Positions 7,983 to 17,914 of a stretch of 33,514 nucleotides of DNA are shown here, piece after piece (the stretch's first letter is position 1; every line of letters starts with the position of its first letter). A program made the position numbers and the translations under genes. The notes beneath the pieces are model-generated. The model was not told where the DNA came from and did no database searches. It worked only from the letters and a program-made list of their open reading frames with translations. The DNA is from an uncultured Bacteroidales bacterium (lineage in GTDB: Bacteria > Bacteroidota > Bacteroidia > Bacteroidales > Paludibacteraceae): assembly GCA_946059305.1 (NCBI GenBank), contig CAMGMU010000017.1:1-33514 (forward strand), in the 5' to 3' direction.

Positions 7983-8543
7983 ATAGCAAATCCGCAAACC
8001 AGCGGTCCGCGCGACAGTCGTCGCCCCCGCGAAAAAGAGATGCCGAACCGAATCAACGATAAGATTCGCGGCGTAAAAGAAGTTCGACTTGTAGGCGATA
8101 ATGTAGAGCAGGGAATCTACTCGTATCAGGAAGCCATGCGCATTGCCGACGAACAAGAACTCGATCTCGTAGAAATCAGCGCGTCTGCCAACCCTCCTGT
8201 ATGTCGCATTCTCGACTATCAGAAGTATCTGTATCAGCAGAAAAAGCGTCAGAAGGAGCAGAAAGCCAACTCCGCCAAGGTTGTTATTAAAGAGATCCGC
8301 TTCGGACCTCAAACCGATGAGCATGATTACAGTTTCAAGCTCAAGCATGCCATCGAATTCTTGAAAGAAGGCTCGAAAGTGAAGGCCTACGTGTTCTTCA
8401 AAGGTCGCTCTATCCTCTTCAAGGAGCAGGGCGAACTGCTTCTCGCGCGCTTCTGCCAAGATTTAGAGGAATACGGCAAGCCCGACCGCGTACCCACGCT
8501 CGAGGGCAAGCGAATGATCGTGAACCTCTCGCCTAAGAAGTGA
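7983..8543 (+). CDS. infC: Translation initiation factor IF-3, apparent ATA start
   Basis: IF-3 binds the 30S subunit, checks the start codon and initiator tRNA, and prevents premature 50S joining. The N domain is clear from [18 protein letters not shown] to [16 protein letters not shown], with the family linker KKRQKEQK and a C domain from [10 protein letters not shown] to [11 protein letters not shown] full AGGAGG lies at 7968-7973, and the only in-frame plausible start at a normal distance is ATA at 7983 (9-nt spacing), giving 186 residues. This fits the family habit of non-AUG starts for autoregulation. Alternatives are ATG 8040 (MPNRIN; 168 residues, purine-rich upstream, no Shine-Dalgarno) and ATG 7884, which is too close to the expected transcript start and adds a non-IF3-like tail. 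First gene of infC-rpmI-rplT; thrS is not adjacent. Confidence 0.9.
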   Translation: MANPQTSGPRDSRRPREKEMPNRINDKIRGVKEVRLVGDNVEQGIYSYQEAMRIADEQELDLVEISASANPPVCRILDYQKYLYQQKKRQKEQKANSAKVVIKEIRFGPQTDEHDYSFKLKHAIEFLKEGSKVKAYVFFKGRSILFKEQGELLLARFCQDLEEYGKPDRVPTLEGKRMIVNLSPKK

Positions 8544-8558
8544 TTTTTTGCACATAGA

Positions 8559-8600
8559 AATGCTGCTTGCTCGAATGTGATTCGCATTCGGCGAAGCATT
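8559..8600 (+). promoter_or_regulatory. Long hairpin between infC and rpmI
   Basis: AATGCT (8559-8564) pairs with AGCATT (8595-8600), and CGAATG (8572-8577) with CATTCG (8585-8590). Only four T follow, so it is at most a weak terminator. A second possible hairpin, CCCT/AGGG around 8645-8668, lies before rpmI. Such structures in this operon may serve L20 autoregulation or set the IF3-to-ribosomal-protein ratio; this is inference. Confidence 0.45.
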
Positions 8601-8702
8601 TTGCGGCTGATTATCCTTCTTTCGCCCTTCGCAACAACGCATCTCCCTGGGCTAAGGCTGCCTGAGGGGGACATTATCAATAACAATTAAAATTTAACTA
8701 AA

Positions 8703-8900
8703 ATGCCAAAAGTAAAGACTAACTCCGGTGCCAAGAAGCGTTTTACGCTTACCGGATCTGGTAAGATTCGTCGCAAACATGCGTACAAGAGTCACATCCT
8801 GACCAAGAAAACCAAGAAGCAGAAGCGTAACCTGACGCACATGGGTTTGGTTAACGAAGCTAACTTGAAATCCGTAAAGGAAATGCTCCTTCTCCGTTAA
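8703..8900 (+). CDS. rpmI: 50S ribosomal protein bL35
   Basis: A 65-residue protein of the large subunit, complete and of usual length. The N-terminus [20 protein letters not shown] is diagnostic of bL35, followed by [13 protein letters not shown] and a basic tract KKTKKQKRN. The start ATG follows an A/T-rich leader without a Shine-Dalgarno, as is normal in Bacteroidota. It lies 159 bp after infC, an unusually long gap for this operon that holds the hairpins noted at 8559-8668, and 97 bp before rplT. Confidence 0.97.
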   Translation: MPKVKTNSGAKKRFTLTGSGKIRRKHAYKSHILTKKTKKQKRNLTHMGLVNEANLKSVKEMLLLR

Positions 8901-8934
8901 GTAGAGCGGCCAATCTAACTTTATTTATTAACGA

Positions 8935-8976
8935 ATGTTTAGCACACAAGAACGTTTCCGCAAGGGACGTCGCTAA
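8935..8976 (+). promoter_or_regulatory. Leader of rplT: 13-codon Arg/Lys-rich mini-ORF over a GNRA-loop hairpin
   Basis: An ATG at 8935 opens 13 codons (MFSTQERFRKGRR) ending TAA at 8974-8976. Overlapping it, ACGTTTCC (8952-8959) and GGGACGT (8964-8970) pair with one bulge around a GCAA tetraloop. Either an L20-binding regulatory hairpin or a leader peptide is possible. Translation of the mini-ORF is not supported by anything else. Confidence 0.3.
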
Positions 8977-8997
8977 CAGTCAAAAACAACATTTTTT

Positions 8998-9342
8998 ATG
9001 CCAAGATCAGTCAATCACGTTGCTTCCCGCAACCGTCGTAAAAAGATCATGAGCCTCACCAGAGGCAATTTCGGTGGTCGTGCTAATGTATGGACCGTAG
9101 CCAAGAACACTTGGGAGAAGGGTCTCACCTATGCTTATCGCGATCGTAAGAACAAGAAGCGCAATTTCCGTGCTCTTTGGATTCAGCGTATCAACGCTGC
9201 TGCTCGCCTCGAAGGCATGAGCTACAGCCAACTTATGGGTGCGCTCCACAAAGCAGGTATCGTTATCAACCGCAAAGTGCTCGCTGACCTCGCTATGAAT
9301 CAGCCCGAAGCATTCAAGGCTATCGTTGAGAAGGTAAAATAA
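8998..9342 (+). CDS. rplT: 50S ribosomal protein bL20
   Basis: A 114-residue large-subunit assembly protein and, in other bacteria, the translational autoregulator of rpmI-rplT. It starts [18 protein letters not shown], has the basic helix region ([30 protein letters not shown]) and the globular C-terminal part [25 protein letters not shown]. Length and sequence are fully typical. Last gene of the operon, followed 22 bp later by a strong terminator. The ATG follows ATTTTTT without a Shine-Dalgarno. Confidence 0.97.
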   Translation: MPRSVNHVASRNRRKKIMSLTRGNFGGRANVWTVAKNTWEKGLTYAYRDRKNKKRNFRALWIQRINAAARLEGMSYSQLMGALHKAGIVINRKVLADLAMNQPEAFKAIVEKVK

Positions 9343-9364
9343 GCCGTCGCTTCGTAAGAAAATA

Positions 9365-9394
9365 AGCCGTTCCTATAGAGGAGCGGCTTTTTTT
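9365..9394 (+). terminator. Terminator of infC-rpmI-rplT
   Basis: AGCCGTTCC (9365-9373) pairs with GGAGCGGCT (9380-9388) around a 6-nt loop and is followed by seven T. Confidence 0.9.
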
Positions 9395-9413
9395 AGCTTT
9401 TTTAGGCGCTATA

Positions 9414-9445
9414 TTTGGCCATATCAAAAAAATGTAGTATCTTTG
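9414..9445 (+). promoter_or_regulatory. Promoter of the TonB receptor operon
   Basis: TTTG (9414-9417), 20 nt, then TATCTTTG (9438-9445), preceded by GTAG and followed by CAGC. The expected leader is about 55 nt to the ATG at 9506. Confidence 0.82.
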
Positions 9446-9505
9446 CAGCAGATTATAGCACGTAATCGAATTTCATTATTAATAACACAAATTTACTGTA
9501 TTCGT

Positions 9506-12229
9506 ATGAAGAAACTCCTTTCTTTATTTACGCTCTTGTGTGCATGCGCGAGCATGATGGCAGTGAGCGTGAAGATTACGGGTAATGTGCAGGATGCGCA
9601 AAACGCTGACCCGCTGATTGGCGTGAGCGTATTTGAGGTTGGCACTACCAATGGCGTAGTAACCGACGTAGATGGCAACTTTACCCTCAACGTTGAGCTG
9701 GGCGCTACGCTGCAGCTTTCGTATGTAGGCTATAAACTCCGCGAGATAACCGTTCGCAAAGGCGGCAACCTCGGTGTAATCACCCTTGAAGGTGAGGCTA
9801 TCGCGCTTCAAGACGTGACGATTATGGGCCAGATTGCGCAACAGCAGAAGACGCCCGTGGCTGTCAGCCAAGTGTCGGCCCTCGAAATCGAAGAGCGCCT
9901 CGGTGCGGCTGAGTTCCCCGAAGTGCTCAAGAACACCCCGGGTGTACACGCTAACGGACAAGGTGGCGGCTGGGGCGACTCCGAGATTTGGATGCGCGGT
10001 TTTGATAATACCAACGTAGCTACCATGATCAATGGTGTACCGATGAACGATATGGAAGGCGGTACCGTATATTGGTCGAACTGGCAGGGCCTCTCTGACG
10101 TTACTTCGGTGATGCAGACCCAGCGCGGTATGGGTGCTTCCAAGCTTTCGGCTCCCTCTGTAGGTGGTACGATCAATATCGTTACCCGCGGCATCGACGC
10201 TAAGCGTGGCGGCAACATCAGCTATGCGATGGGCAATGATGGTTACAACAAGATCGCGATGAGCGTGAGCACCGGTCTGATGGACAATGGTTGGGCCGTT
10301 ACCGTAATGGCCAGCAAGACGTGGGGCGATGGTTATATTCAAGGCACTGGCTTCAGCGGTTACAGCTATTTCGCCAATATCGCTAAGCGAATCAACGCCA
10401 ATCATCAGCTTTCGCTCACCGGCTTCGGTGCTCCGCAACAGCACTGGACGCGTCCGTCCGGTTCATCGGGTGCACTCACGTTGGCCGAGTGGAACAACGT
10501 GAAAAAATACATGACCGGCGGCATGGATTATCGCCGTTTCAACCCCTCCTATGGCGTGAACAGTCGTGGCGAACAGACGGGTACAAACTTCAATACGTAC
10601 CACAAGCCGCAAATCAGCCTCAACCATATTTGGCAAATCGACGAACTCAGTTCGCTCTCCACTACGGCTTACGTTTCTATCGGCCGTGGTTGGGGCGGAA
10701 CGGCAGAGCCTAACCCTTGGTCGTCGTATTCCTACTCTGACCTCACCAAGGGCGCCAACAACGGTAAGCTTACGACTACCTTCCGCAAAGAGAATGGTAT
10801 GTTTGATTACGAGGCTGTAGAAGACATCAACCGCGCAAGTGAGTATGGCTCAGAGCTCGTGCTTTGCGAGAATCGAAACTACCACAACTGGGTGGGACTC
10901 GTTTCTACCTATGATAAGAAATGGATAAACGGATTGGAACTCACGGCAGGTATTGACCTCCGCTACTATCAGGGTATCCACACCGCTGTCATCAGCGATT
11001 TGATGGGTGGCGAATACTTCATCGATGCTACCCGTTTGACCTCCGTTAAGGAAGAAAACAACTATCATCGCGGCGATGATGCTTGGGTGTATGAGAAACT
11101 CGGTATTGGCGATATTGCTTATCGTGACTACACCGGTCACGTGATGCAAGAGGGTATCTTTGCTTCACTCGAATACAGCATGGATAAGCTCTCAGCCTTC
11201 ATCAATGCATCAGCTTCTTGCAACCACAATTGGCGCGTGGATCGTTTCTATTATGACGAAAACAACCAACGCTCTGAGACGGCAAACAAACTCGGCGGTA
11301 CGGTTAAGGGTGGTGTAAACTACAATTTCAATCGTTATAACAACCTCTTCGTCAACGCCGGTTTCATCGCTCGTCAGCCGAAATTCAACAGCCTCTTCAT
11401 GTCATCGACCGTGAGTCACGCGCTCAATTACAACGCCAAGAATGAGAAGATTGCTTCCGTAGAAATCGGTTATGGTTTCCACAACGAATATGTAGCGCTC
11501 AACGTGAATGCCTATTTCACCGAGTGGATAGACAAGACGATGACCAAGTCAGGCACGCTCTCTAACCAGGATCAAACAAGCTATTACATGAACATGACCG
11601 GCGTAAATGCTCGCCACATGGGTGTTGAGGCCGAACTCAAAGCTCGTCCGACCAAATGGCTCGAAATCAATGCGATGTTCTCTATGGGCGATTGGCAATG
11701 GGATTCGGATTCCGTAATCGGTTATGCTTACGATGAGCAGGGTCAGGCACTCACCGCTGCGGGCGCCATCACTACCCCGGGTGCGGAAGACCACGCCTGG
11801 GCAATCATCAACATGAAGGGCATCAAGGTGGGCGGTCAGGCTCAGACTACGGCCAACCTCGGCATTACCTTCAAGCCGTTTAAGGGATTCCGTATTGGTG
11901 GCGAATACACGCTCTACGCGCGCAACTACTCCTACTATAGCTTCTCCGGCTCCAACCTCAGCCTCGGCAAGACGATGAATATCGTAGCACCATATAAGTG
12001 TCCCGTGGGCGGCTCGATGGACCTTCGCGCAAGCTACACCTTCGATTTCGGCAAGTGCAGAGCAACGCTCACCGGCAATGTGACCAACGTGCTCAACCAG
12101 CATTATATCGAGAAAGCTTGGTCAGCTAACACCGCTTCTTCCGGCGTTTCTGAAAACACCATTGACAATATCTACTTCTTCTACAACAAGGGACGTCAAT
12201 GGAATCTCCGACTCAAAATCAATTTCTAA
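9506..12229 (+). CDS. TonB-dependent outer-membrane receptor with carboxypeptidase-like N-terminal domain
   Basis: A 907-residue ligand-gated outer-membrane transporter. The start at 9506 (MKKLLSLFTLL) gives a signal peptide; an upstream in-frame ATG at 9443 falls inside the promoter -7 box and is rejected. Residues of about 22-100 form the carboxypeptidase-regulatory-like domain common in Bacteroidota receptors (ADPLIGVSVFEVGTTNGVVTD, LQLSYVGYK). The plug covers about 113-229 (EVLKNTPGVHANGQGG, WMRGFDNTNVATMINGVPMND, SVGGTINIVTRG), followed by a 22-strand-type barrel ending GRQWNLRLKINF with the terminal Phe. It is followed after 27 bp by a surface lipoprotein gene, presumably its ligand-binding partner, but that partner is not a SusD. 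The substrate is not known. Confidence 0.92.
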   Translation: MKKLLSLFTLLCACASMMAVSVKITGNVQDAQNADPLIGVSVFEVGTTNGVVTDVDGNFTLNVELGATLQLSYVGYKLREITVRKGGNLGVITLEGEAIALQDVTIMGQIAQQQKTPVAVSQVSALEIEERLGAAEFPEVLKNTPGVHANGQGGGWGDSEIWMRGFDNTNVATMINGVPMNDMEGGTVYWSNWQGLSDVTSVMQTQRGMGASKLSAPSVGGTINIVTRGIDAKRGGNISYAMGNDGYNKIAMSVSTGLMDNGWAVTVMASKTWGDGYIQGTGFSGYSYFANIAKRINANHQLSLTGFGAPQQHWTRPSGSSGALTLAEWNNVKKYMTGGMDYRRFNPSYGVNSRGEQTGTNFNTYHKPQISLNHIWQIDELSSLSTTAYVSIGRGWGGTAEPNPWSSYSYSDLTKGANNGKLTTTFRKENGMFDYEAVEDINRASEYGSELVLCENRNYHNWVGLVSTYDKKWINGLELTAGIDLRYYQGIHTAVISDLMGGEYFIDATRLTSVKEENNYHRGDDAWVYEKLGIGDIAYRDYTGHVMQEGIFASLEYSMDKLSAFINASASCNHNWRVDRFYYDENNQRSETANKLGGTVKGGVNYNFNRYNNLFVNAGFIARQPKFNSLFMSSTVSHALNYNAKNEKIASVEIGYGFHNEYVALNVNAYFTEWIDKTMTKSGTLSNQDQTSYYMNMTGVNARHMGVEAELKARPTKWLEINAMFSMGDWQWDSDSVIGYAYDEQGQALTAAGAITTPGAEDHAWAIINMKGIKVGGQAQTTANLGITFKPFKGFRIGGEYTLYARNYSYYSFSGSNLSLGKTMNIVAPYKCPVGGSMDLRASYTFDFGKCRATLTGNVTNVLNQHYIEKAWSANTASSGVSENTIDNIYFFYNKGRQWNLRLKINF

Positions 12230-12256
12230 TCAATGCACCCTCAAAACATTACGACA

Positions 12257-14128
12257 ATGAAAAGTCTTAAAACTATCTTTACTGTTTCGCTCGCTGCATT
12301 GACTCTCGCATCCTGCGAAAACTTCTTCGACGATAAGCAGATTGGTAACGACTATAAGCCTACCGATGTGCGCACCATCGAATATACACTCACGGCTGAT
12401 GACTACAAGTCCGTGACCTCCAACTCCAAGAATCAAGCAGCTGCACTTGCGCTTTGCACCCCCGAAGATTCTTCGGCTTACACCAGCTTCCTGCAGATTG
12501 CTAAGGATAAGGCATTCAACGATATCGCTACGGCTGACCTCTATCTGCCCGCGTTTATTTATGCCAAGTTCCCGCAGCTGTCGATGGGCTCCATCTGCAA
12601 TGTAACCTACGACTTGATGGAAGGCAAACCTGCTTATTTGACCGATTTCGACAATGCGAAGAGCTATGTGCTCACTACCGCTGATTACCATCTCGCATGG
12701 GGGTCGGAAACCAATTATGTGGAGTACCTCACGCCGGCAACCCTCAGCAAACTCTCTGATGTGCTCAATGCCGTAGCTGCCGAGACCGACTCGATGTACG
12801 TGGTTTCGTATGCTTATCAAGAGTATGAGCCTGTATTCGGAGGTGGCGATGAGCCCGAAGCGCCCTCCTACCCCACACTCCTGCAGATAATTGCTGATTA
12901 CGATGCAGGCACCATTGCCGATGGTGATGAAGTGACGGTAGCCGGTTATATCGTTTCGATGTTCCTCAAGATCAATAACTTCAACAAATACGGCTCGGTA
13001 TCCGTTTGGCTCAACGACACGGTGGGCGGTACGGCTAAAGTGTTTGAACTCTACAACTGCTATGGTCTTAATGGCGATACCCTTGCCAGCTACACGACCG
13101 ATGTGGCGGATCCGGATCCCGCTACGAATATCGATGTTACCTCCGTTACCGACCGCTCGGGCAACACGTACGCTATTGGCAATTACGTTGTTGCCAAAGG
13201 TGCAATCACCAAATTCAACACTACGTATGAGCTCAAGCAAGGTTGCTATTTCACGGAGAAAGCAGTCGTTCCTTCAGCCTCAGCTCCCGCTATGCGTATG
13301 GCAGCTGCCAACAATAACCGCACCGCTATCTATGTGCGTTCGAGCAAGTGGAGCGAATACAAAAACGACAAGGTTACGGCTACCGTTTTGATGGAGCAGG
13401 ATATCGAAAAGGCTGTTCGTTTCCTCGAAATCAATTTCCCATATGCTGACAAAGACGACAAAGTGGTGCTTGTGTATAACAACAAGGGTTATTCCGCTAA
13501 GGAGTTTATCTTCAATGGTATCACTTGGGTGGAAAATCAGGGTATCGTAACGGAAACGCTTCAGTTTGCGCTTACAGAAGAATGGCTCGCCAACATGTCG
13601 GTTTATTACAAGCAGGCGATTGCTGACGAAGGTCAGGGCAAGCTCGTTATCCAAGACGTGAACCTCTCGGAGGGCATCACCTACGTTTGGACCTACTCTT
13701 CGACTTACGGCATGAAGGGCACTTCATATAAGAGCGGTGCACACGTGGCTGAGTCGTGGGTGGTTACTCCGGCTATTCGCTTGAAGAACTCCAAGAAGCC
13801 CGCGCTGCAATTCGACCAAGCCATCAACTACGGCCCTGACACGTTCAAAGCCCGCGCTGAGCAGATGTCGGTACGTGTTTCTACCGATTATGCAGGCGAC
13901 GTTACGACCGCCACTTGGACTGAGCTGCCGTGGAATGTGTTCAACGAAGAAACCTCCATCGGTTTCCCCGAGACCAACAGCTGGACATTCTACAACACCG
14001 GCGATATGGACCTCTCCGAATGGAACGACCAAACAATCTATATCGGTTTCTGCTACAATGCAGTAGAAGGCGCTACTTGCGCAACTTGGGAGTTTAAGAA
14101 CCTCCTCGTTCACGAAGTAGAAGAATAA
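12257..14128 (+). CDS. Surface lipoprotein partner of the TonB receptor (OB-like plus choice-of-anchor-J-like domains)
   Basis: A 623-residue lipoprotein. The start is chosen at 12257 (MKSLKTIFTV) because it gives lipobox TLASC (Cys20); an ATG 24 nt upstream adds a polar tail. The N-terminal 190 residues are not recognised. Residues of about 210-340 hold an OB-like module (ADGDEVTVAGYIVSMF, GNYVVAKGAITKF) recalling DUF5689/DUF6359 domains, as in the lipoprotein at 5975-7666. The C-terminal 130 residues resemble choice-of-anchor-J/DUF5017 domains (ESWVVTPAIRLKNSKKPALQFDQ, MSVRVSTDYAG, IYIGFCYNA). It follows the receptor by 27 bp and is closed by a terminator, so both form a two-gene transport unit. 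It is not SusD-like: there is no TPR-helical content. Confidence 0.85.
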   Translation: MKSLKTIFTVSLAALTLASCENFFDDKQIGNDYKPTDVRTIEYTLTADDYKSVTSNSKNQAAALALCTPEDSSAYTSFLQIAKDKAFNDIATADLYLPAFIYAKFPQLSMGSICNVTYDLMEGKPAYLTDFDNAKSYVLTTADYHLAWGSETNYVEYLTPATLSKLSDVLNAVAAETDSMYVVSYAYQEYEPVFGGGDEPEAPSYPTLLQIIADYDAGTIADGDEVTVAGYIVSMFLKINNFNKYGSVSVWLNDTVGGTAKVFELYNCYGLNGDTLASYTTDVADPDPATNIDVTSVTDRSGNTYAIGNYVVAKGAITKFNTTYELKQGCYFTEKAVVPSASAPAMRMAAANNNRTAIYVRSSKWSEYKNDKVTATVLMEQDIEKAVRFLEINFPYADKDDKVVLVYNNKGYSAKEFIFNGITWVENQGIVTETLQFALTEEWLANMSVYYKQAIADEGQGKLVIQDVNLSEGITYVWTYSSTYGMKGTSYKSGAHVAESWVVTPAIRLKNSKKPALQFDQAINYGPDTFKARAEQMSVRVSTDYAGDVTTATWTELPWNVFNEETSIGFPETNSWTFYNTGDMDLSEWNDQTIYIGFCYNAVEGATCATWEFKNLLVHEVEE

Positions 14129-14132
14129 TCCT

Positions 14133-14172
14133 AAGAGGGTGTGCCAATTCTGCACACCCTCTTTTCTTTTTT
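14133..14172 (+). terminator. Terminator of the TonB receptor operon
   Basis: AAGAGGGTGTG (14133-14143) pairs perfectly with CACACCCTCTT (14153-14163) around a 9-nt loop and is followed by TTTCTTTTTT. From here to 14302 the sequence is AT-rich; only a short direct repeat AAGTATGT was seen. Confidence 0.92.
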
Positions 14173-14302
14173 GATAATTTATTCGATTACTTTTCGTAGC
14201 TATTTTTTCACAAACGCTGCATACGGTCTGCATTAAGTATGTAACAAGTATGTGTCCGGTCTATTGCAACACGCTGTTTTTTATTCAAAAAAAGCAACAA
14301 TA

Positions 14303-14334
14303 TTTGCATATTTAAAAAATTCTTACTACCTTTG
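14303..14334 (+). promoter_or_regulatory. Promoter of the symporter gene
   Basis: TTTG (14303-14306), 20 nt, then TACCTTTG (14327-14334) followed by TAGCGC. The leader is about 50 nt to the ATG at 14392. The GTAG extension seen at most other promoters here is absent. Confidence 0.78.
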
Positions 14335-14391
14335 TAGCGCGAAAGCAAAAGCTTAACCTTATATATTTGCGCGCACGCGCATAATACGAAT

Positions 14392-15609
14392 ATGAAACAA
14401 CTTTGGAACAACTACAAATCCACCATTATTATGCTACTGGGCGTTGTGCTCGGTGGTGTGATTGGCGGCCTCTTGCCTGCATCGGCAGCTTATCTGAAGC
14501 CAATAGGCGACATCTTCATGAACATCCTCTTTGTGCTGATTGTTCCCATGGTACTTTTCTCTGTAGCATCTTCGATATGCAATCTCTCGGAGCAACGGCT
14601 ATTGGGCAAGACGCTGCTTTCGGTGATTGGCGTCATGCTGGCCATGTTACTATTGGGCGGCATGCTAACCTTTGCCGGCATGCGCATCTACTCGCCCGTA
14701 AGCGAAGAACTGTTGGGCAGCGTTAGCAGCGTAAGGCAAGAGCAGCAGTCTGTCAGTCAGCTTTTTGTGGATGCCGTTTCTGTTCCTGATTTCGGGATGT
14801 TGTTCTCTACCAGCCATATCCTTCCACTGATGGTGATTGCGCTACTGCTGGGCTATGCTGCGTCCAAACTGCCGAATAAGGGTGTGAGCCGATTCCTCGA
14901 GCAAGGTGCAGCCGTAGTGATGCAGATGATGGACGGGCTGATGTTTTTTGCGCCCGTCGGTTTGGGGTGCTATTTCGCAGGCGTGATGGCTGAAGGAAGC
15001 GGAGCCATGCTGGCAGGATATGGTCGATTCATGTTGCTCTACGTAGTGCTCGCGCTGATTGTCTATTTGCTTATCCTCCCCCTGATGAGCCTTTTCTCTG
15101 TAGGCGGGAAAGGAATGAAGCAATACATAAAGGCCATCCTGCCTCCCTCGCTGATGGCTGTCTCTACCCTCTCCAGTTCGGCCACCATGCCGGTGAATAT
15201 CCGAAGCTGCCAACAATTGGGCGTGCAGCCAGCCATGGCTGAGTCCATCGTGCCGCTGGGCACACAACTCTTTAAGATGGGGTCGTTTATCGGATGTGTA
15301 ATGAAAACGGCCTTCGTGATGTTGCTGATGGGGCAACATCTCTTTACGATTGAGAGTTTTGTAGTGCTGATGGGGATCAGTATCTTATCTTCTGTGGTAG
15401 TAGGAGCCGTGCCGGTAGGTGCAGGCAGCGGCGAACTGCTGATATGCTCCATCTTGGGCGCAGACCCGAGCGTGGTTGGTGTGCTGATTGTACTCTCCAC
15501 CATCATCGACATGCCGGCAACTCTGCTCAATGCCACGGGAAACACAATCTTGCCTGCCGCCATCGAACGACTCACGAACAAGCGTCCACAAGCGGAGACG
15601 AATGCATGA
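14392..15609 (+). CDS. Dicarboxylate/amino acid:cation symporter (DAACS family)
   Basis: A 405-residue inner-membrane secondary transporter of the GltP/DctA/SdcS type, importing dicarboxylates or acidic amino acids with Na+ or H+. The N-terminal helices carry the family signature GDIFMNILFVLIVPMVLFSV. The serine-rich re-entrant loop is present as STLSSSATMPVNI near residues 260-275, and the second hairpin region as IDMPATLLNATGNT near the C-terminus, where the NATGN element corresponds to the family's substrate/ion-binding Asn-Asp motif without the Asp. The loss of that Asp, which binds the substrate amino group in glutamate transporters, points to a substrate other than an amino acid; this is inference. 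Monocistronic, with its own promoter and terminator. Confidence 0.88.
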   Translation: MKQLWNNYKSTIIMLLGVVLGGVIGGLLPASAAYLKPIGDIFMNILFVLIVPMVLFSVASSICNLSEQRLLGKTLLSVIGVMLAMLLLGGMLTFAGMRIYSPVSEELLGSVSSVRQEQQSVSQLFVDAVSVPDFGMLFSTSHILPLMVIALLLGYAASKLPNKGVSRFLEQGAAVVMQMMDGLMFFAPVGLGCYFAGVMAEGSGAMLAGYGRFMLLYVVLALIVYLLILPLMSLFSVGGKGMKQYIKAILPPSLMAVSTLSSSATMPVNIRSCQQLGVQPAMAESIVPLGTQLFKMGSFIGCVMKTAFVMLLMGQHLFTIESFVVLMGISILSSVVVGAVPVGAGSGELLICSILGADPSVVGVLIVLSTIIDMPATLLNATGNTILPAAIERLTNKRPQAETNA

Positions 15610-15614
15610 TACAG

Positions 15615-15654
15615 AGGCTGATGACTGACAAAATGTCGCTCATCAGCCTTTTTG
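15615..15654 (+). terminator. Terminator after the symporter gene
   Basis: AGGCTGATGA (15615-15624) pairs perfectly with TCATCAGCCT (15640-15649) and is followed by five T. Confidence 0.9.
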
Positions 15655-15704
15655 TCATATTATTTCCTCCCTTTTCAAAATGGCATAGGTTTTGTTTAAT
15701 GAGA

Positions 15705-15735
15705 AACGGACAAGCTTTAGCAAAGGGGCGTCCGT
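15705..15735 (+). promoter_or_regulatory. Inverted repeat in the groES upstream region
   Basis: ACGGAC (15705-15710) and GTCCGT (15730-15735) are inverted repeats around 19 nt, 35 bp before the groES ATG. No CIRCE element (TTAGCACTC dyad) and no convincing TAnnTTTG box with a -33 partner were found for this operon. It may therefore use another sigma factor or a diverged promoter. Confidence 0.25.
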
Positions 15736-15769
15736 ACATTGCGTTTGCACTAATAAATATAAAAAAGAT

Positions 15770-16045
15770 ATGTTACACATCAAACCATTGGCTGACAGGG
15801 TTGTTATTAAACCTGAAGCCGCAGAAGAAAAAACAGTTGCTGGCATTATCATCCCCGATTCCGCTAAGGAGAAACCACTCCGCGGAGAAATCCTCGCTGC
15901 CGGCGAAGGAACCAAAGACGAAGCCATGATTCTCAAAGTAGGCGACAAAGTGCTGTATGGAAAATACGCTGGCACCGAACTCGAACTCGACGGCGAGAAA
16001 TACCTCATCATGCGCCAATCAGACGTATTGGCCGTTATTTTGTAA
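15770..16045 (+). CDS. groES: Co-chaperonin GroES (Hsp10)
   Basis: A 91-residue lid protein of the GroEL chamber. The start at 15770 ([16 protein letters not shown]) matches the family N-terminus; longer in-frame upstream sequence does not. The mobile loop is present as [18 protein letters not shown], followed by [10 protein letters not shown], the hairpin [16 protein letters not shown] and the C-terminal strand [16 protein letters not shown]. It lies 36 bp upstream of groEL and is cotranscribed with it. All core features are intact. Confidence 0.97.
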   Translation: MLHIKPLADRVVIKPEAAEEKTVAGIIIPDSAKEKPLRGEILAAGEGTKDEAMILKVGDKVLYGKYAGTELELDGEKYLIMRQSDVLAVIL

Positions 16046-17704
<1,659 letters not shown>

Positions 17705-17769
17705 TTAAGGATAAGGCTCAAAGACAATAAGAGGAAGGCTCAAATTTACGATTCTATCCTCTAAATGCT

Positions 17770-17803
17770 TCTCTGCTGCTCATATGAGTGGCAGAGATTT
17801 TTT
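17770..17803 (+). terminator. Terminator of groES-groEL
   Basis: TCTCTGC (17770-17776) pairs with GCAGAGA (17791-17797), with a further CTCAT/ATGAG pairing inside, followed by six T. Confidence 0.88.
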
Positions 17804-17876
17804 GTGGTTTTCCAACAAGTTAGAAAATCGCAAAAAGCTAAAAAAAATGCATTTTTCAAAAAAAAACGTAAAAAAA

Positions 17877-17908
17877 TTTGGTAATGTCAGAAAAAAGTAG
17901 TAATTTTG
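17877..17908 (+). promoter_or_regulatory. Promoter of rpmB-rpmG-DUF4295
   Basis: TTTG (17877-17880), 20 nt, then TAATTTTG (17901-17908), preceded by GTAG and followed by CAAGC. Confidence 0.82.
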
Positions 17909-17914
17909 CAAGCT

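Noticed and set aside
9524..10444. A 306-codon open frame on the minus strand
   Set aside because: Antisense to the TonB receptor's N-terminal and plug domains.
12230..13240. A 336-codon open frame on the minus strand
   Set aside because: Antisense to the TonB-partner lipoprotein gene; the sense strand has lipobox, operon position and terminator.
15661..15769. TAGGTTTTG near 15685 as groES promoter
   Set aside because: The spacing inside the box is off by one and no TTG lies 20 nt upstream; left unassigned.
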